A DNA stretch of 64,000 nucleotides from Paranoxybacillus vitaminiphilus. Its GTDB lineage: Bacteria > Bacillota > Bacilli > Bacillales > Anoxybacillaceae. Position numbers and translations under genes: made by a program. Each line of letters starts with the position of its first letter. The first letter of the stretch is position 1. The notes beneath the pieces are model-generated. The model was not told the origin of the DNA. It made no database searches and worked only from the letters and a program-made list of their open reading frames with translations. The DNA is taken from assembly GCF_003259935.1 (NCBI RefSeq), contig NZ_QLMH01000001.1, positions 284,004-348,003 of the forward strand, given 5' to 3'. This document shows, in pieces, positions 8,302 to 18,077 of this stretch.

Positions 8302-9195
8302 ATGTATTCGTCTGTACGTGAACGGCTCGTTCATCTTCACCATTGTCGCGGTGTTGGCTGGAAATCGATTGCCCGTCTATTTCAGCTCGATTCCTCACTT
8401 TCCTCGATTTTTACCCTCCCTTACACAACTCTTGCCTCTTACCTCTCCATTACGAAAGAACAAAGTTTATTATTTTACCAAGATTTACATTCCATCTCGA
8501 TTCAAAGTATGATAAAAACATATAGGGAAAAAAATATTCATATCGTGACGATATTAGATCAAGAATATCCTGACTTGTTAAAGAATATATATGATCCACC
8601 ATGGGTCTTGTATGCAAAAGGAAATGTGGAATGGATGAACGTGCATAAACTCATCAGCGTTGTCGGTACACGAACGCCGACAAGCGAGGGTTTGCAGGCA
8701 GTGCAATCACTTGTTTGGCCATTAGTGAAAAAAGGATGGATGATCGTCAGTGGACTTGCTTCAGGTATTGATACGGCTGCTCATCAAGCGGCCATCCAAT
8801 ATGGTGGAAAAACCATTGCTGTGATTGCCGGGGGATTATCCCATATTTATCCGAAAACAAATCTTGCCTTAGCTAATGAAATAATGAAAAACCATCTTCT
8901 TATTTCGGAATATCCGCCGCATATAAAGCCGCAAAAATGGCAGTTTCCGTTGCGCAACCGCATTATTAGCGGACTTTCGCTTGGAACGGTTGTCATCCAG
9001 GCAAACGAACGGAGCGGTTCGTTGATTACTGCTCAGATGGCGTTAGAACAAGGAAGAGAAGTATTTGCCGTTCCGGGCTCCATCTTTTTAGAGCAGGCAA
9101 AAGGAACGAACCGCCTCATTCAGCAGGGAGCAAAATTAGTATTATGTTCCGAAGATATTACCGACGAATTTACCTATCTTTTTCCATTAAAATAA
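8302..9195 (+). CDS. dprA: DNA-processing protein DprA (Smf)
   Basis: Loads RecA on incoming single-stranded DNA during transformation. The 297-residue protein has an N-terminal helical region with a HhH-like start (residues 1-70) followed by the Rossmann-like DprA domain: VVGTRTPTSEG (120-130), VSGLASGIDTAAH (149-161), AVIAGGLSHIYP (173-184) and RSGSLITAQ (237-245). No C-terminal winged-helix extension is present. The start follows AAAGGAGAATTCG. Its intact presence suggests some competence machinery, though competence itself cannot be judged here. Confidence 0.95.
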   Translation: MYSSVRERLVHLHHCRGVGWKSIARLFQLDSSLSSIFTLPYTTLASYLSITKEQSLLFYQDLHSISIQSMIKTYREKNIHIVTILDQEYPDLLKNIYDPPWVLYAKGNVEWMNVHKLISVVGTRTPTSEGLQAVQSLVWPLVKKGWMIVSGLASGIDTAAHQAAIQYGGKTIAVIAGGLSHIYPKTNLALANEIMKNHLLISEYPPHIKPQKWQFPLRNRIISGLSLGTVVIQANERSGSLITAQMALEQGREVFAVPGSIFLEQAKGTNRLIQQGAKLVLCSEDITDEFTYLFPLK

Positions 9196-9224
9196 AGAAG
9201 CCTGAAAATTTTTCATAAACTTGT

Positions 9225-9254
9225 TTGACAAATACGATAAGAATCATTAATAAT
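9225..9254 (+). promoter_or_regulatory. Promoter of topA
   Basis: A perfect -35 TTGACA (9225-9230) followed after 17 to 18 bases by TAATAAT (9248-9254) as -10. It lies in the dprA-topA gap, so topA can be expressed independently of dprA. Confidence 0.7.
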
Positions 9255-9294
9255 AATGAAGATTTTAATTTTACCTCTTAAGGGAGGAAGATGG

Positions 9295-11370
9295 ATGTCC
9301 GACTATTTAGTAATTGTAGAATCACCTGCTAAAGCAAAAACAATTGAAAGATATTTAGGAAAAAAATATAAGGTAAAAGCATCAATGGGACATGTTCGCG
9401 ACTTGCCAAAAAGCCAAATGGGCGTTGATATAAATAATCATTACGAGCCGAAATATATAACGATTCGCGGCAAAGGACCAGTCATTAAAGACTTAAAAAC
9501 AGCAGCGAAGAAAGCAAAGAAGGTATTTCTTGCTGCCGACCCTGACCGTGAAGGGGAAGCGATTGCTTGGCATTTAGCGCATATGCTTGATTTAGACATT
9601 CATTCTGATTGCCGTGTCGTTTTTAATGAAATTACGAAAGATGCGATTAAAGAATCGTTTAAACATCCGCGGGCAATCAATATGCATTTAGTCGATGCAC
9701 AGCAAGCTCGTCGCGTACTTGACAGACTGGTAGGCTATAATATAAGTCCGCTCCTTTGGAAAAAAGTGAAAAAAGGGTTAAGTGCTGGACGAGTGCAATC
9801 GGTCGCTTTAAGATTAATTATTGATCGGGAAAAAGAAATTAAGGAATTTAAACCGGAGGAATATTGGACGATTCAAGGGGAGTTTCTAAAAGGAAACGAA
9901 ACATTTGAAGCTTCCTTTTACGGAGTTGATGGAAAAAAACTTGAATTAAAAACGGAGGAAGACGTTCAACAAGTTTTAGCCCGAATGAAAGGGAACGGTT
10001 TTACCGTTCAAACCGTAACAAAAAAAGAACGGAAAAGAAATCCGGTTCCACCGTTTACGACTTCTTCGCTGCAACAAGAAGCGGCACGCAAGCTGAATTT
10101 TCGGACAAAGAAAACGATGATGCTCGCCCAACAGCTATATGAAGGCATTGACCTTGGAAGCGAAGGAACGGTCGGTTTAATTACATATATGAGAACGGAT
10201 TCAACCCGGATATCGGAAACGGCACAGCAAGAAGTGGTGGCATACATTGAAGCGACATTTGGCAAAGAATACGTTTCACAAGAAAAAAGAAAAGAAAAGA
10301 AGAGCACAACTACTCAAGATGCTCATGAAGCGATTCGCCCTACTTCCACGTTAAGAGAGCCAAATTCGATTAAAGAATATTTGACTAGAGATCAGTACCG
10401 TTTGTATAAACTAATTTGGGAGCGGTTTGTTGCCAGTCAAATGGCTCCAGCGCTTCTTGACACAATGAGTGTCGAACTGGTGAATGAAGGGGTGCTGTTC
10501 CGGGCGACAGGCTCAAAAATCAAATTTCCAGGCTTTATGAAAGTATATGTAGAAGGAACAGATGATCAAAGCGATGAACAAGATCGCCTCTTGCCGGATT
10601 TAACAGAGGGAGAAAATGTTTTCAGCAAAGACATTATCCCGAAGCAGCATTTTACACAGCCACCTCCTCGTTATACGGAAGCGCGTTTAGTAAAAACGTT
10701 AGAAGAGCTGGGAATCGGCAGACCGTCCACATATGCACCGACACTTGACACGATTCAAAAAAGAAATTATGTTGTATTGGAAAACAAGCGATTCGTACCA
10801 ACGGAGCTAGGGGAAATTGTTTTAGAACTGATTTTAGAGTTTTTCCCGGAAATATTGGATGTTGAGTTTACTGCCAAAATGGAGAAAAGTCTTGATGAAA
10901 TTGAAGAAGGAAAAGTGGAATGGGTAAAAGTTATCGATGAATTTTATCGTGAATTTGAAAAGAGGCTTAAAATAGCGGAAAAAGAAATGAGAGAAGTAGA
11001 AATAAAAGATGAACCGGCCGGGATTGACTGTGAACAATGCGGCAGTCCGATGGTTTATAAAATGGGGAAATTCGGGAAATTTGTTGCATGTTCCAATTTT
11101 CCAGAGTGCCGTCATACAAAGCCAATCGTAAAAGAAATCGGCGTAAAATGTCCGCGCTGTCATGAAGGCAACATTATTGAACGAAGCAGTAAGAAAAGGC
11201 GGATCTTTTACGGATGTGACCGCTTTCCAGAATGCGATTTTGTTTCATGGGATAAACCGCTTGCCCGTTCATGTCCGAAATGTGACAGCATGTTAGTTGA
11301 AAAAAAGCTGAAAAAGGGTGTACAAGTACAGTGTATGGAATGTGATTATAAAGAGGAACCACAATCATAA
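9295..11370 (+). CDS. topA: DNA topoisomerase I
   Basis: Type IA topoisomerase that relaxes negative supercoils. The 691-residue length equals B. subtilis TopA. The Toprim domain opens with [20 protein letters not shown] and holds [11 protein letters not shown] (79-89). The active-site tyrosine is Tyr298 in [12 protein letters not shown]. Three C-terminal four-cysteine zinc ribbons follow (CEQC...CSNFPEC, CPRC...CDRFPEC, CPKC...CMEC). ATG 9295 follows AAGGGAGGAAG; the in-frame ATG 9256 is too far upstream and lies in the promoter. Confidence 0.98.
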   Translation: MSDYLVIVESPAKAKTIERYLGKKYKVKASMGHVRDLPKSQMGVDINNHYEPKYITIRGKGPVIKDLKTAAKKAKKVFLAADPDREGEAIAWHLAHMLDLDIHSDCRVVFNEITKDAIKESFKHPRAINMHLVDAQQARRVLDRLVGYNISPLLWKKVKKGLSAGRVQSVALRLIIDREKEIKEFKPEEYWTIQGEFLKGNETFEASFYGVDGKKLELKTEEDVQQVLARMKGNGFTVQTVTKKERKRNPVPPFTTSSLQQEAARKLNFRTKKTMMLAQQLYEGIDLGSEGTVGLITYMRTDSTRISETAQQEVVAYIEATFGKEYVSQEKRKEKKSTTTQDAHEAIRPTSTLREPNSIKEYLTRDQYRLYKLIWERFVASQMAPALLDTMSVELVNEGVLFRATGSKIKFPGFMKVYVEGTDDQSDEQDRLLPDLTEGENVFSKDIIPKQHFTQPPPRYTEARLVKTLEELGIGRPSTYAPTLDTIQKRNYVVLENKRFVPTELGEIVLELILEFFPEILDVEFTAKMEKSLDEIEEGKVEWVKVIDEFYREFEKRLKIAEKEMREVEIKDEPAGIDCEQCGSPMVYKMGKFGKFVACSNFPECRHTKPIVKEIGVKCPRCHEGNIIERSSKKRRIFYGCDRFPECDFVSWDKPLARSCPKCDSMLVEKKLKKGVQVQCMECDYKEEPQS

Positions 11371-11401
11371 CGGTGAGCGGCCCACGGTCCTCACCGCTTT
11401 T
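11371..11401 (+). terminator. Weak terminator-like hairpin after topA
   Basis: CGGTGAG (11371-11377) pairs with CTCACCG (11390-11396), followed by CTTTTAT. The U tract is short, so it may act as an attenuator or processing site before trmFO. Confidence 0.45.
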
Positions 11402-11436
11402 ATGTGCAGCTAGTAAAAATAGGAGGAATAAAAAAG

Positions 11437-12744
11437 ATGGCTCAACCAATTGTCAATGTAATCGGTGCGGGGCTCGCAGGCAGTGAGGCAGCATGGCAGC
11501 TGGCGAACCGCGGCGTGCAAGTGCGTCTATATGAAATGCGTCCGGTCAAGCAAACACCGGCTCATCATACGGATAAGTTTGCGGAACTTGTTTGCAGCAA
11601 TTCGCTGCGGGCTAATTCACTAACAAATGCAGTCGGCGTTTTAAAAGAGGAAATGCGCAGATTGAATTCTGTTATTATTAAAGCTGCGGATGAATGTTCC
11701 GTTCCTGCAGGAGGAGCGCTTGCTGTAGACCGTCATGAATTTGCTGCAAAAGTGACAGAGTTAGTTAAAAACCATCCGAACGTGACGGTCATCAACGAAG
11801 AAGTAACAGACATACCGGAAGGTCCGACCGTCATTGCGACAGGGCCTTTAACGTCAAAAGCTTTGTCTGATAAATTAAAAGAGCTGACTGGGGAAGAATA
11901 TTTGTACTTTTATGACGCAGCGGCTCCGATTGTCGAAAAAGACAGCATCGATATGGAAAAAGTATATTTTAAATCCCGTTATGATAAAGGGGAGGCAGCC
12001 TATATTAACTGTCCGATGACGGAAGAAGAGTTTGATCGCTTTTATGAAGCATTAATTTCCGCGGAAACGGTCCCGTTAAAGGAGTTTGAAAAAGAAATAT
12101 ATTTTGAAGGCTGCATGCCGATCGAAGTGATGGCTCAACGCGGTAAAAAAACGTTATTATTTGGCCCGATGAAGCCGGTTGGCTTAGAGGATCCGCGAAC
12201 AGGAAAACGGCCATTTGCCGTTGTACAGCTCCGCCAAGATGACGCAGCAGGCACGCTGTATAACATCGTTGGTTTTCAAACGCATTTAAAATGGGGAGCG
12301 CAAAAAGAAGTCATTCGCCTTATTCCTGGGCTTGAGAATGCTGAAATTGTCCGATACGGTGTTATGCATCGAAATACGTTTATCAACTCGCCAAAGCTGC
12401 TCAAGCCAACATACCAATATAAATATCGCGAAGATTTATTTTTTGCCGGACAAATGACAGGCGTGGAAGGGTATGTTGAGTCAGCGGCTTCCGGTCTAGT
12501 TGCTGGAATCAATGCTGCTAATCTGGTTCTTGGCAAGCAATTAGTCGTCTTTCCGCCAGAAACAGCGATCGGAAGCATGGCGCACTATATTACATCGGCA
12601 AATCCAAAACATTTTCAACCGATGAACGCCAATTTTGGCTTATTTGCTCCGCTTGATGAAAAAATCAAGGACAAAAAGAAAAAAAATGAACGATATGCTC
12701 AAAGAGCCTTAGAGACAATTCAGAATTTTATAAAAAAATCATGA
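11437..12744 (+). CDS. trmFO: tRNA m5U54 methyltransferase TrmFO
   Basis: Folate- and FAD-dependent enzyme that makes ribothymidine at tRNA position 54. The 435 residues match the B. subtilis enzyme. A dinucleotide-binding motif [11 protein letters not shown] lies at residues 10-20. The catalytic cysteines are Cys53 in [11 protein letters not shown] and a second near 226 in [17 protein letters not shown] 11437 follows AGGAGG at 11421-11426. The topA-trmFO-xerC order is the usual one in Bacillus. Confidence 0.97.
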   Translation: MAQPIVNVIGAGLAGSEAAWQLANRGVQVRLYEMRPVKQTPAHHTDKFAELVCSNSLRANSLTNAVGVLKEEMRRLNSVIIKAADECSVPAGGALAVDRHEFAAKVTELVKNHPNVTVINEEVTDIPEGPTVIATGPLTSKALSDKLKELTGEEYLYFYDAAAPIVEKDSIDMEKVYFKSRYDKGEAAYINCPMTEEEFDRFYEALISAETVPLKEFEKEIYFEGCMPIEVMAQRGKKTLLFGPMKPVGLEDPRTGKRPFAVVQLRQDDAAGTLYNIVGFQTHLKWGAQKEVIRLIPGLENAEIVRYGVMHRNTFINSPKLLKPTYQYKYREDLFFAGQMTGVEGYVESAASGLVAGINAANLVLGKQLVVFPPETAIGSMAHYITSANPKHFQPMNANFGLFAPLDEKIKDKKKKNERYAQRALETIQNFIKKS

Positions 12745-12755
12745 AAATTCATTGC

Positions 12756-12793
12756 AAGGGCTACTGAATTATGTTACTATTTAGTAGCCTTTG
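12756..12793 (+). terminator. Hairpin between trmFO and xerC
   Basis: GGCTACT (12759-12765) pairs with AGTAGCC (12783-12789), with flanking CAAGG and CTTTG able to extend the stem. There is no real U tract. It may reduce read-through into xerC rather than terminate fully. Confidence 0.35.
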
Positions 12794-12806
12794 TGAGGTG
12801 TTGCGC

Positions 12807-13709
12807 ATGGAAAATGTGAAAATTCCGTTAAATTTGTTTATTGAATATTTACAAATTGAAAAAAATTATTCAGAATATACTATTGTGTGTTACAAGCGCG
12901 ACATAGAAGAATTTATTGAATTTATGAAGCGGGAAGCCATCGCTGACTTTAGTGAAGTAACGTATGCAGATGTGCGCTTGTTTTTAACGGATTTGCATAA
13001 GAGGCATCAAGCAAGCCGTTCAGTTGCAAGAAAGATTTCCAGCTTGCGAAGTTTTTATAAATTTTTGTTGCGTGAAAAAAAAGTAGAGGAAAATCCTTTT
13101 TCACTCGCTTCTTTGCCGAAAAAAGAGCAAAAAGTTCCTAAATTTTTATATTCTGAGGAATTAGAAAGTTTATTTCATGTCAATGATTTAAATACAGCTA
13201 TCGGTCAACGCAATCAAGCGCTGATTGAGCTTTTATATGCGACCGGAATACGCGTAAGTGAATGCTGCCAAATCCAACTTACGGACATCGATTTTTCTGT
13301 TTCAACGATTCTCGTTCATGGTAAAGGAAAGAAACAGCGCTATGTACCGTTCGGCAGTTATGCAAAAGAGGCTCTCGAACGGTATATTCGTGATGGAAGA
13401 GAACAGCTGCTGCGAAAAGCAAAAACGAGTCACAAATATTTATTTTTAAATTTTCGCGGGAATCCATTAACCCCCCGCGGCGTGCGCAATATTTTAAATG
13501 AAATAGTAGAAAAGGCAGCGATTACCCAGAAAATTAGTCCGCATGTTCTCAGACATACGTTTGCGACTCATCTTCTCAATGAAGGTGCTGATATGCGTAC
13601 GGTTCAAGAGCTGTTAGGGCATGCTCATCTTTCATCGACACAAGTTTATACTCATGTAACGAAAAATCGTTTGCGCAATATTTATTTACATACACATCCG
13701 CGGGCATAG
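12807..13709 (+). CDS. xerC: Tyrosine recombinase XerC (CodV)
   Basis: Acts with a partner recombinase at dif to resolve chromosome dimers. The 300-residue protein has the SAM-like N-terminal core-binding domain (5-90) and the catalytic domain with Arg149 (ATGIRVSE), His246 and Arg249 (PHVLRH), His272 (LLGHAHLSSTQ) and nucleophile Tyr281. ATG 12807 follows GAGGTG and the N-terminus MENVK matches B. subtilis CodV. It heads the xerC-hslV-hslU-codY cluster. Confidence 0.96.
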   Translation: MENVKIPLNLFIEYLQIEKNYSEYTIVCYKRDIEEFIEFMKREAIADFSEVTYADVRLFLTDLHKRHQASRSVARKISSLRSFYKFLLREKKVEENPFSLASLPKKEQKVPKFLYSEELESLFHVNDLNTAIGQRNQALIELLYATGIRVSECCQIQLTDIDFSVSTILVHGKGKKQRYVPFGSYAKEALERYIRDGREQLLRKAKTSHKYLFLNFRGNPLTPRGVRNILNEIVEKAAITQKISPHVLRHTFATHLLNEGADMRTVQELLGHAHLSSTQVYTHVTKNRLRNIYLHTHPRA

Positions 13710-13743
13710 AAAAAGCCGCCGATTGTAAGGAGGTTCATACAAA

Positions 13744-14286
13744 GTGGAGAAATTTCACGCAACGACCATTTTTGCGATTCGACATAACGGGAAATGCGCG
13801 ATGGCTGGAGACGGCCAAGTGACGTTTGGCAATGCCGTTGTCATGAAACATACAGCGAAAAAAGTTCGTAAATTATTTCAAGATAAAGTGCTTGCCGGAT
13901 TTGCCGGCTCTGTTGCCGATGCATTTACACTGTTTGAAATGTTTGAAGGTAAGCTTGAAGAATTTAATGGCAACTTACAACGAGCGGCTGTTGAATTGGC
14001 TAAAGAATGGCGCAGTGATAAAATATTACGCCGATTAGAAGCGATGCTGATTGTGATGAATGAAAATCACTTGCTTTTAATTTCTGGCACCGGAGAAGTC
14101 ATTGAACCGGATGATGGAATTTTGGCGATCGGTTCAGGAGGCAACTATGCTTTAGCGGCTGGGCGGGCATTAAAGCAATATGCTGGAGAACATTTGACGG
14201 CAAGAGAAATCGCTAAAGCAGCTTTAGAAATTGCAGCAAATATATGTGTATATACAAATGACAATATTATAATAGAAGAACTGTAA
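13744..14286 (+). CDS. hslV: HslV (ClpQ) peptidase subunit
   Basis: Proteolytic ring subunit of the HslUV (ClpYQ) ATP-dependent protease. 180 residues with GTG start after GTAAGGAGG. N-terminus [14 protein letters not shown]; core marks [26 protein letters not shown] and [13 protein letters not shown]. The B. subtilis enzyme (CodW) is reported to use an N-terminal serine. This protein has no Ser at position 2, so Thr7, equivalent to the mature Thr1 of enterobacterial HslV, is the likely nucleophile after removal of six residues. Confidence 0.96.
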   Translation: MEKFHATTIFAIRHNGKCAMAGDGQVTFGNAVVMKHTAKKVRKLFQDKVLAGFAGSVADAFTLFEMFEGKLEEFNGNLQRAAVELAKEWRSDKILRRLEAMLIVMNENHLLLISGTGEVIEPDDGILAIGSGGNYALAAGRALKQYAGEHLTAREIAKAALEIAANICVYTNDNIIIEEL

Positions 14287-14306
14287 TAGAGAGGAGGGAG
14301 AGTAAA

Positions 14307-15704
14307 ATGAAAGAAAATTTAACGCCGCGGCAAATTGTGGAAAAGCTCGATCAGTTTATAGTCGGGCAAAAAGAAGCGAAAAAGGCAGTGGCGATCGCCT
14401 TAAGAAACCGTTACCGCCGCAGTTTGCTCGATGAAAAATTACGAGATGAAATCGTTCCAAAAAATATTTTAATGATCGGACCGACCGGGGTAGGTAAAAC
14501 AGAAATTGCAAGAAGGCTCGCAAAGCTTGTCGGCGCGCCGTTTGTAAAAGTAGAAGCGACAAAATTTACGGAAGTCGGTTATGTCGGCCGCGATGTCGAA
14601 TCGATGGTGCGCGATCTTGTTGAAACCTCTGTGCGTCTTGTGAAAGAAAGAAAAATGAACGAAGTAAGAGACCGCGCTGAGGAACAAGCGAATAAGCGGC
14701 TTGTTGAATTATTAGTTCCGGGCAAGCAAAAACAGACAATGAAAAATCCGTTTGAATTGTTGTTCGGCGGAGGACAATCCACTCAGCAAGAGACAAGCAA
14801 CTCTTTCGATGATCAATACATTGAAGAGAAAAGAAAACAAGTTGCTGCAAAACTTGCAAACGGTGAATTGGAAGATGAATTGGTTACCATTGAAGTAGAA
14901 GAACAGCAAGCGATGATGTTTGATTTTTTGCAAGGAACAGGCATTGAGCAAATGGGGATGAACGTGCAAGATGCATTAAGCAGCTTGATGCCGAAAAAAC
15001 GAAAAAAACGGAAGTTGAAAGTAAGTGAAGCGCGAAAAGTTTTAACGAATGAAGAAGCACAAAAGCTGATTGATATGGATGAAGTAACGCAAGAAGCGGT
15101 TCAACTTGCCGAACAATCAGGAATTATTTTTATTGATGAGATTGATAAAATTGCCAGAAAGGGGCAAAGCGCTTCTTCCGCCGATGTTTCGCGTGAAGGG
15201 GTGCAGCGCGATATTTTGCCAATCGTCGAAGGTTCGACCGTGATGACTAAATACGGTCCTGTAAAGACAGATTATATTTTATTTATTGCTGCCGGTGCCT
15301 TTCATATGGCGAAGCCTTCTGATTTAATCCCGGAATTGCAGGGCCGTTTTCCGATTCGTGTAGAACTATCGAAACTTACGGTCGATGATTTCGTAAGAAT
15401 ATTAGTCGAGCCGAATAATGCGCTTATTAAGCAATATACAGCTTTATTGGCAACAGAAGGTATACAACTTGAATTTTCAGACGATGCTATTCGTAAGATT
15501 GCAGAAGTAGCCTTTGAAGTAAATCAAAATACAGATAATATCGGAGCTAGACGCCTTCATACCATTATGGAAAAACTGCTGGAGGATTTATCGTTTGAAG
15601 CGCCGGAAATTACGCTTCAAAAGATAGTGATCACTCCGCAATACGTTGAGCAAAAATTAGGCAATATCGTAAAAAACAAAGATTTAAGCCAATTTATTTT
15701 GTAG
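14307..15704 (+). CDS. hslU: HslU (ClpY) ATPase subunit
   Basis: AAA+ unfoldase that caps HslV. The 465-residue protein has Walker A GPTGVGKT (58-65), a substrate-contacting pore loop region near [10 protein letters not shown] (about 88-97), a lysine/glutamate-rich I domain in the middle, Walker B with [11 protein letters not shown] (about 272-282) and a sensor 2 region [10 protein letters not shown]. It follows hslV by 20 bases, so the two subunits are co-translated from one transcript. Confidence 0.97.
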   Translation: MKENLTPRQIVEKLDQFIVGQKEAKKAVAIALRNRYRRSLLDEKLRDEIVPKNILMIGPTGVGKTEIARRLAKLVGAPFVKVEATKFTEVGYVGRDVESMVRDLVETSVRLVKERKMNEVRDRAEEQANKRLVELLVPGKQKQTMKNPFELLFGGGQSTQQETSNSFDDQYIEEKRKQVAAKLANGELEDELVTIEVEEQQAMMFDFLQGTGIEQMGMNVQDALSSLMPKKRKKRKLKVSEARKVLTNEEAQKLIDMDEVTQEAVQLAEQSGIIFIDEIDKIARKGQSASSADVSREGVQRDILPIVEGSTVMTKYGPVKTDYILFIAAGAFHMAKPSDLIPELQGRFPIRVELSKLTVDDFVRILVEPNNALIKQYTALLATEGIQLEFSDDAIRKIAEVAFEVNQNTDNIGARRLHTIMEKLLEDLSFEAPEITLQKIVITPQYVEQKLGNIVKNKDLSQFIL

Positions 15705-15733
15705 TGTTAATGAGGAATAGGAGGATGTAAAAC

Positions 15734-16513
15734 ATGAATTTATTAGAAAAAACGAGAAGGATTAATGCGATGCTGCAAAAAGCGGCAGGAAAACCTGTAA
15801 ACTTTAAAGAAATGGCTGAAACGCTTTGTGAAGTCATCGAGGCGAATGTATTCGTTGTCAGCCGCCGCGGCAAATTGCTTGGATTTGCCATCAAACAATC
15901 GATTGAAAACGAACGGATGAAAAAAATGCTTGAGGATCGCCAATTTCCTGAAGAGTATACAAAAAGTTTATTTAATATTACAGAAACATCACCAAACTTA
16001 GATATTAACAGTGAATATACAGCGTTCCCTGTAGAAAATCGTGATTTATTTAAAACGGGATTAACAACCATTGTACCAATTAATGGCGGCGGTGAACGTC
16101 TCGGCACATTAATTTTATCACGATTAGATGCTGAATTTAACGATGACGATTTAATTCTTGCAGAATACGGAGCAACGGTCGTAGGCATGGAAATCCTTCG
16201 TGAGAAAGCAGAAGAAATCGAGGAAGAAGCAAGAAGCAAAGCGGTTGTGCAAATGGCTATCAGTTCTTTATCTTATAGCGAGCTTGAAGCGATTGAGCAT
16301 ATTTTTGAAGAATTAGATGGAACAGAAGGTTTATTAGTTGCAAGTAAGATTGCTGATCGTGTCGGCATTACACGCTCTGTGATTGTAAATGCGCTTCGCA
16401 AGCTTGAAAGCGCTGGTGTTATCGAATCGCGTTCTCTTGGCATGAAAGGAACATATATTAAAGTATTAAACGATAAATTTTTAACTGAGTTAGAAAAATT
16501 AAAGGCAAACTAA
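15734..16513 (+). CDS. codY: GTP-sensing transcriptional repressor CodY
   Basis: Global repressor of nutrient-limitation genes, responding to branched-chain amino acids and GTP. The 259-residue protein has an N-terminal GAF domain (1-155; [25 protein letters not shown]-like strand) and a C-terminal winged helix with [20 protein letters not shown] as recognition region (about 203-222). Length and order match B. subtilis. In B. subtilis CodY also represses the fla/che operon that follows directly. Confidence 0.98.
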   Translation: MNLLEKTRRINAMLQKAAGKPVNFKEMAETLCEVIEANVFVVSRRGKLLGFAIKQSIENERMKKMLEDRQFPEEYTKSLFNITETSPNLDINSEYTAFPVENRDLFKTGLTTIVPINGGGERLGTLILSRLDAEFNDDDLILAEYGATVVGMEILREKAEEIEEEARSKAVVQMAISSLSYSELEAIEHIFEELDGTEGLLVASKIADRVGITRSVIVNALRKLESAGVIESRSLGMKGTYIKVLNDKFLTELEKLKAN

Positions 16514-16613
16514 AAAAAAGAGGCGAACTCACAAAAGTCGGACTCCTCCGAAGACGGCAATATACGCTCTGTCTATTGGAGAGGTTGACTATGTTTGAGT
16601 TAGCCTCTTTTTT
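16514..16613 (+). terminator. Long terminator with structured loop after codY
   Basis: Left arm AAAAAAGAGGCGAACTCA (16514-16531) pairs with TGAGTTAGCCTCTTTTTT (16596-16613), 17 of 18 positions. The right arm is itself a U tract. The 64-base loop is unusually large and contains further pairing (CTCC with GGAG, AGAC with GTCT). It separates codY from the flagellar operon. Confidence 0.75.
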
Positions 16614-16838
16614 AATGAGATATTGCTATTGTAAAAAATCTTTGTTCAATAAAAACGTAAACATAATGAACAGCCATAAAAATAAGTGGAAATATATGCT
16701 ATTATAAAAATAGTACTATCTTCCGGGTATACATAAATTGTATAATTTTTTAAAATAAAACTTGAATAGATATTTTATCGTTTTTTGTAAAAAAAGTGCT
16801 AGTTTGTTGAAATATATTTTATAAAGAGGGGATTTTCT
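16614..16838. other. AT-rich control region before flgB
   Basis: No ORF of coding character. Contains an extended -10 (TGCTATTAT at 16697-16705), a TATAAT at 16741-16746 with no good -35, and a candidate sigma-D site described separately. AATTTTTTAAAATAA (16744-16758) matches the CodY box AATTTTCWGAAAATT at only 10 of 15 positions. The flgB Shine-Dalgarno AAAGAGGGG ends the region. In B. subtilis the equivalent gap carries both sigma-A and sigma-D promoters for the operon. Confidence 0.55.
16705..16730 (+). promoter_or_regulatory. Candidate sigma-D promoter of fla/che operon
   Basis: TAAA (16705-16708) is followed after 14 bases by CCGGGTAT (16723-16730), compared with the sigma-D pattern TAAA-N14-16-GCCGATAT (5 of 8 in the -10). 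Spacing and position upstream of the operon support it, but the -10 is imperfect. It would allow sigD, the operon's late gene, to feed back on its own expression. Confidence 0.35.
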
Positions 16839-17231
16839 TTGAAGTTGTTTTCGCATACATTTCATGTTCTCGAGCAAGGTCTTGATTATTCTTCACTAAA
16901 ACAAAAAGTGATTGCACATAATATTGCGAATGTCGATACGCCAAATTATAAAGCAAAGCAAGTTCATTTTAAGACGGAATTAAACAATGCGTTGCAATCA
17001 TTAAAAGCATACCGTACTCATCCGAAACATTTTGAATTTAAAAAGAAAACTCGCAGCAATTTTTCAGTGACGACGAGAAATGATGTATTATACAATCATA
17101 ATGGAAACAGTGTCGATATTGATAAAGAAATGTCAGATTTAGCTGCAAACCAAATTTATTACAACGCTCTTGTTGAACGATTAAACGGTAAATTTAACTC
17201 ATTGAAAAATGTAATAAGAGGAGGAAAGTAA
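16839..17231 (+). CDS. flgB: Flagellar basal-body rod protein FlgB
   Basis: Proximal rod subunit, 130 residues. The N-terminal rod motif is HNIANVDTPNYKAKQVHF (about 27-44) and the C-terminal helix pairs with it in the rod, NQIYYNALVERLNGKF. Start is a TTG preceded by AAAGAGGGG; no ATG fits. First gene of the operon, five bases before flgC. Confidence 0.96.
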   Translation: MKLFSHTFHVLEQGLDYSSLKQKVIAHNIANVDTPNYKAKQVHFKTELNNALQSLKAYRTHPKHFEFKKKTRSNFSVTTRNDVLYNHNGNSVDIDKEMSDLAANQIYYNALVERLNGKFNSLKNVIRGGK

Positions 17232-17235
17232 TAAA

Positions 17236-17691
17236 ATGTCGATTTTTCAAAGCCTTAATACAACTGCTTCCGCACTTACAGCGCAGCGGTTGCGAATGGA
17301 TGTAGTCTCCTCGAATATCGCCAATGTTGATACAACGCGGGCGAAAATGGTTGACGGACAGTGGCAGCCTTATCGTCGCAAAATGGTTGTAACAGAACCG
17401 AATGAGGGGGGATTTTCTACTTTTTTACATGCGGCGATGAATGAGCGGACAGCTTCGATTGGCAATGGGGTGAAAGTAACGAAAATTATCGAGGACCAAA
17501 CGCCTTTCAAACTTGTATATGATCCGACTCATCCAGACGCGAATAACGAAGGATATGTGCAACTGCCGAACGTTGACCCTTTAAAAGAAATGGTTGATCT
17601 AATCAGCGCAACGAGATCGTATGAGGCGAACGTAACCGTTTTTAATGCGACAAAAGGAATGCTTATGAAAGCATTAGAAATTGGAAAATAA
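17236..17691 (+). CDS. flgC: Flagellar basal-body rod protein FlgC
   Basis: Rod subunit of 151 residues with the shared rod signature LRMDVVSSNIANVDTTRA (about 20-37) and the C-terminal heptad segment VDLISATRSYEANVTVFNATKGM. Conventional length and immediate neighbour of flgB and fliE. The ATG follows the flgB stop after a GGAGGAAAG site. Confidence 0.97.
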   Translation: MSIFQSLNTTASALTAQRLRMDVVSSNIANVDTTRAKMVDGQWQPYRRKMVVTEPNEGGFSTFLHAAMNERTASIGNGVKVTKIIEDQTPFKLVYDPTHPDANNEGYVQLPNVDPLKEMVDLISATRSYEANVTVFNATKGMLMKALEIGK

Positions 17692-17705
17692 AAGGGGTGT
17701 GAATA

Positions 17706-18005
17706 ATGATTGACAGCGTTAAAGGAAATTTGTTCTCAACGGCTATCCAGCCATCTTCTAAATCGGTGAAACCGGCGGAAGCTCATCAGGCTTTTTCACA
17801 ATTTTTGAAAGAGGCAATCAACAAAGTAAATACAGAACAAGTCAAGTCTGATATCATGACAGAAAAGTTAGTGAAAGGTGAAAACATTGATTTACATCAA
17901 GTGATGATCGCTTCACAAAAGGCAAGTATTTCGCTTCAATTAGCCCTTGAAGTACGCAATAAAGTCATTGAAGCGTACCAAGAGGTTATGAGAATGCAAG
18001 TATAA
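17706..18005 (+). CDS. fliE: Flagellar hook-basal body protein FliE
   Basis: Small rod/MS-ring adaptor (99 aa) that links FliF to the rod. The C-terminal half, KGENIDLHQVMIASQKASI and LQLALEVRNKVIEAYQEVMRMQV, is the FliE signature. ATG follows AAAGGGGTGTG. A 72-base gap with a hairpin separates it from fliF. Confidence 0.95.
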   Translation: MIDSVKGNLFSTAIQPSSKSVKPAEAHQAFSQFLKEAINKVNTEQVKSDIMTEKLVKGENIDLHQVMIASQKASISLQLALEVRNKVIEAYQEVMRMQV

Positions 18006-18026
18006 TAATGACCGAGACATGAAAAA

Positions 18027-18067
18027 CGGTTATTAGTTATAGCTATTTGTCCATCTCACAATAACCG
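18027..18067 (+). promoter_or_regulatory. Hairpin before fliF ribosome site
   Basis: CGGTTATT (18027-18034) pairs perfectly with AATAACCG (18060-18067), and the last bases of the stem run into the fliF Shine-Dalgarno CGGGGGAA. The 25-base loop is large and there is no U tract, so it is not a terminator. It could modulate fliF translation or mark an RNA end. Confidence 0.4.
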
Positions 18068-18077
18068 GGGGAATATT

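Noticed and set aside
16744-16758. CodY box before flgB
   Set aside because: Only 10 of 15 matches, and an AT-rich background makes such matches common; left as a remark.
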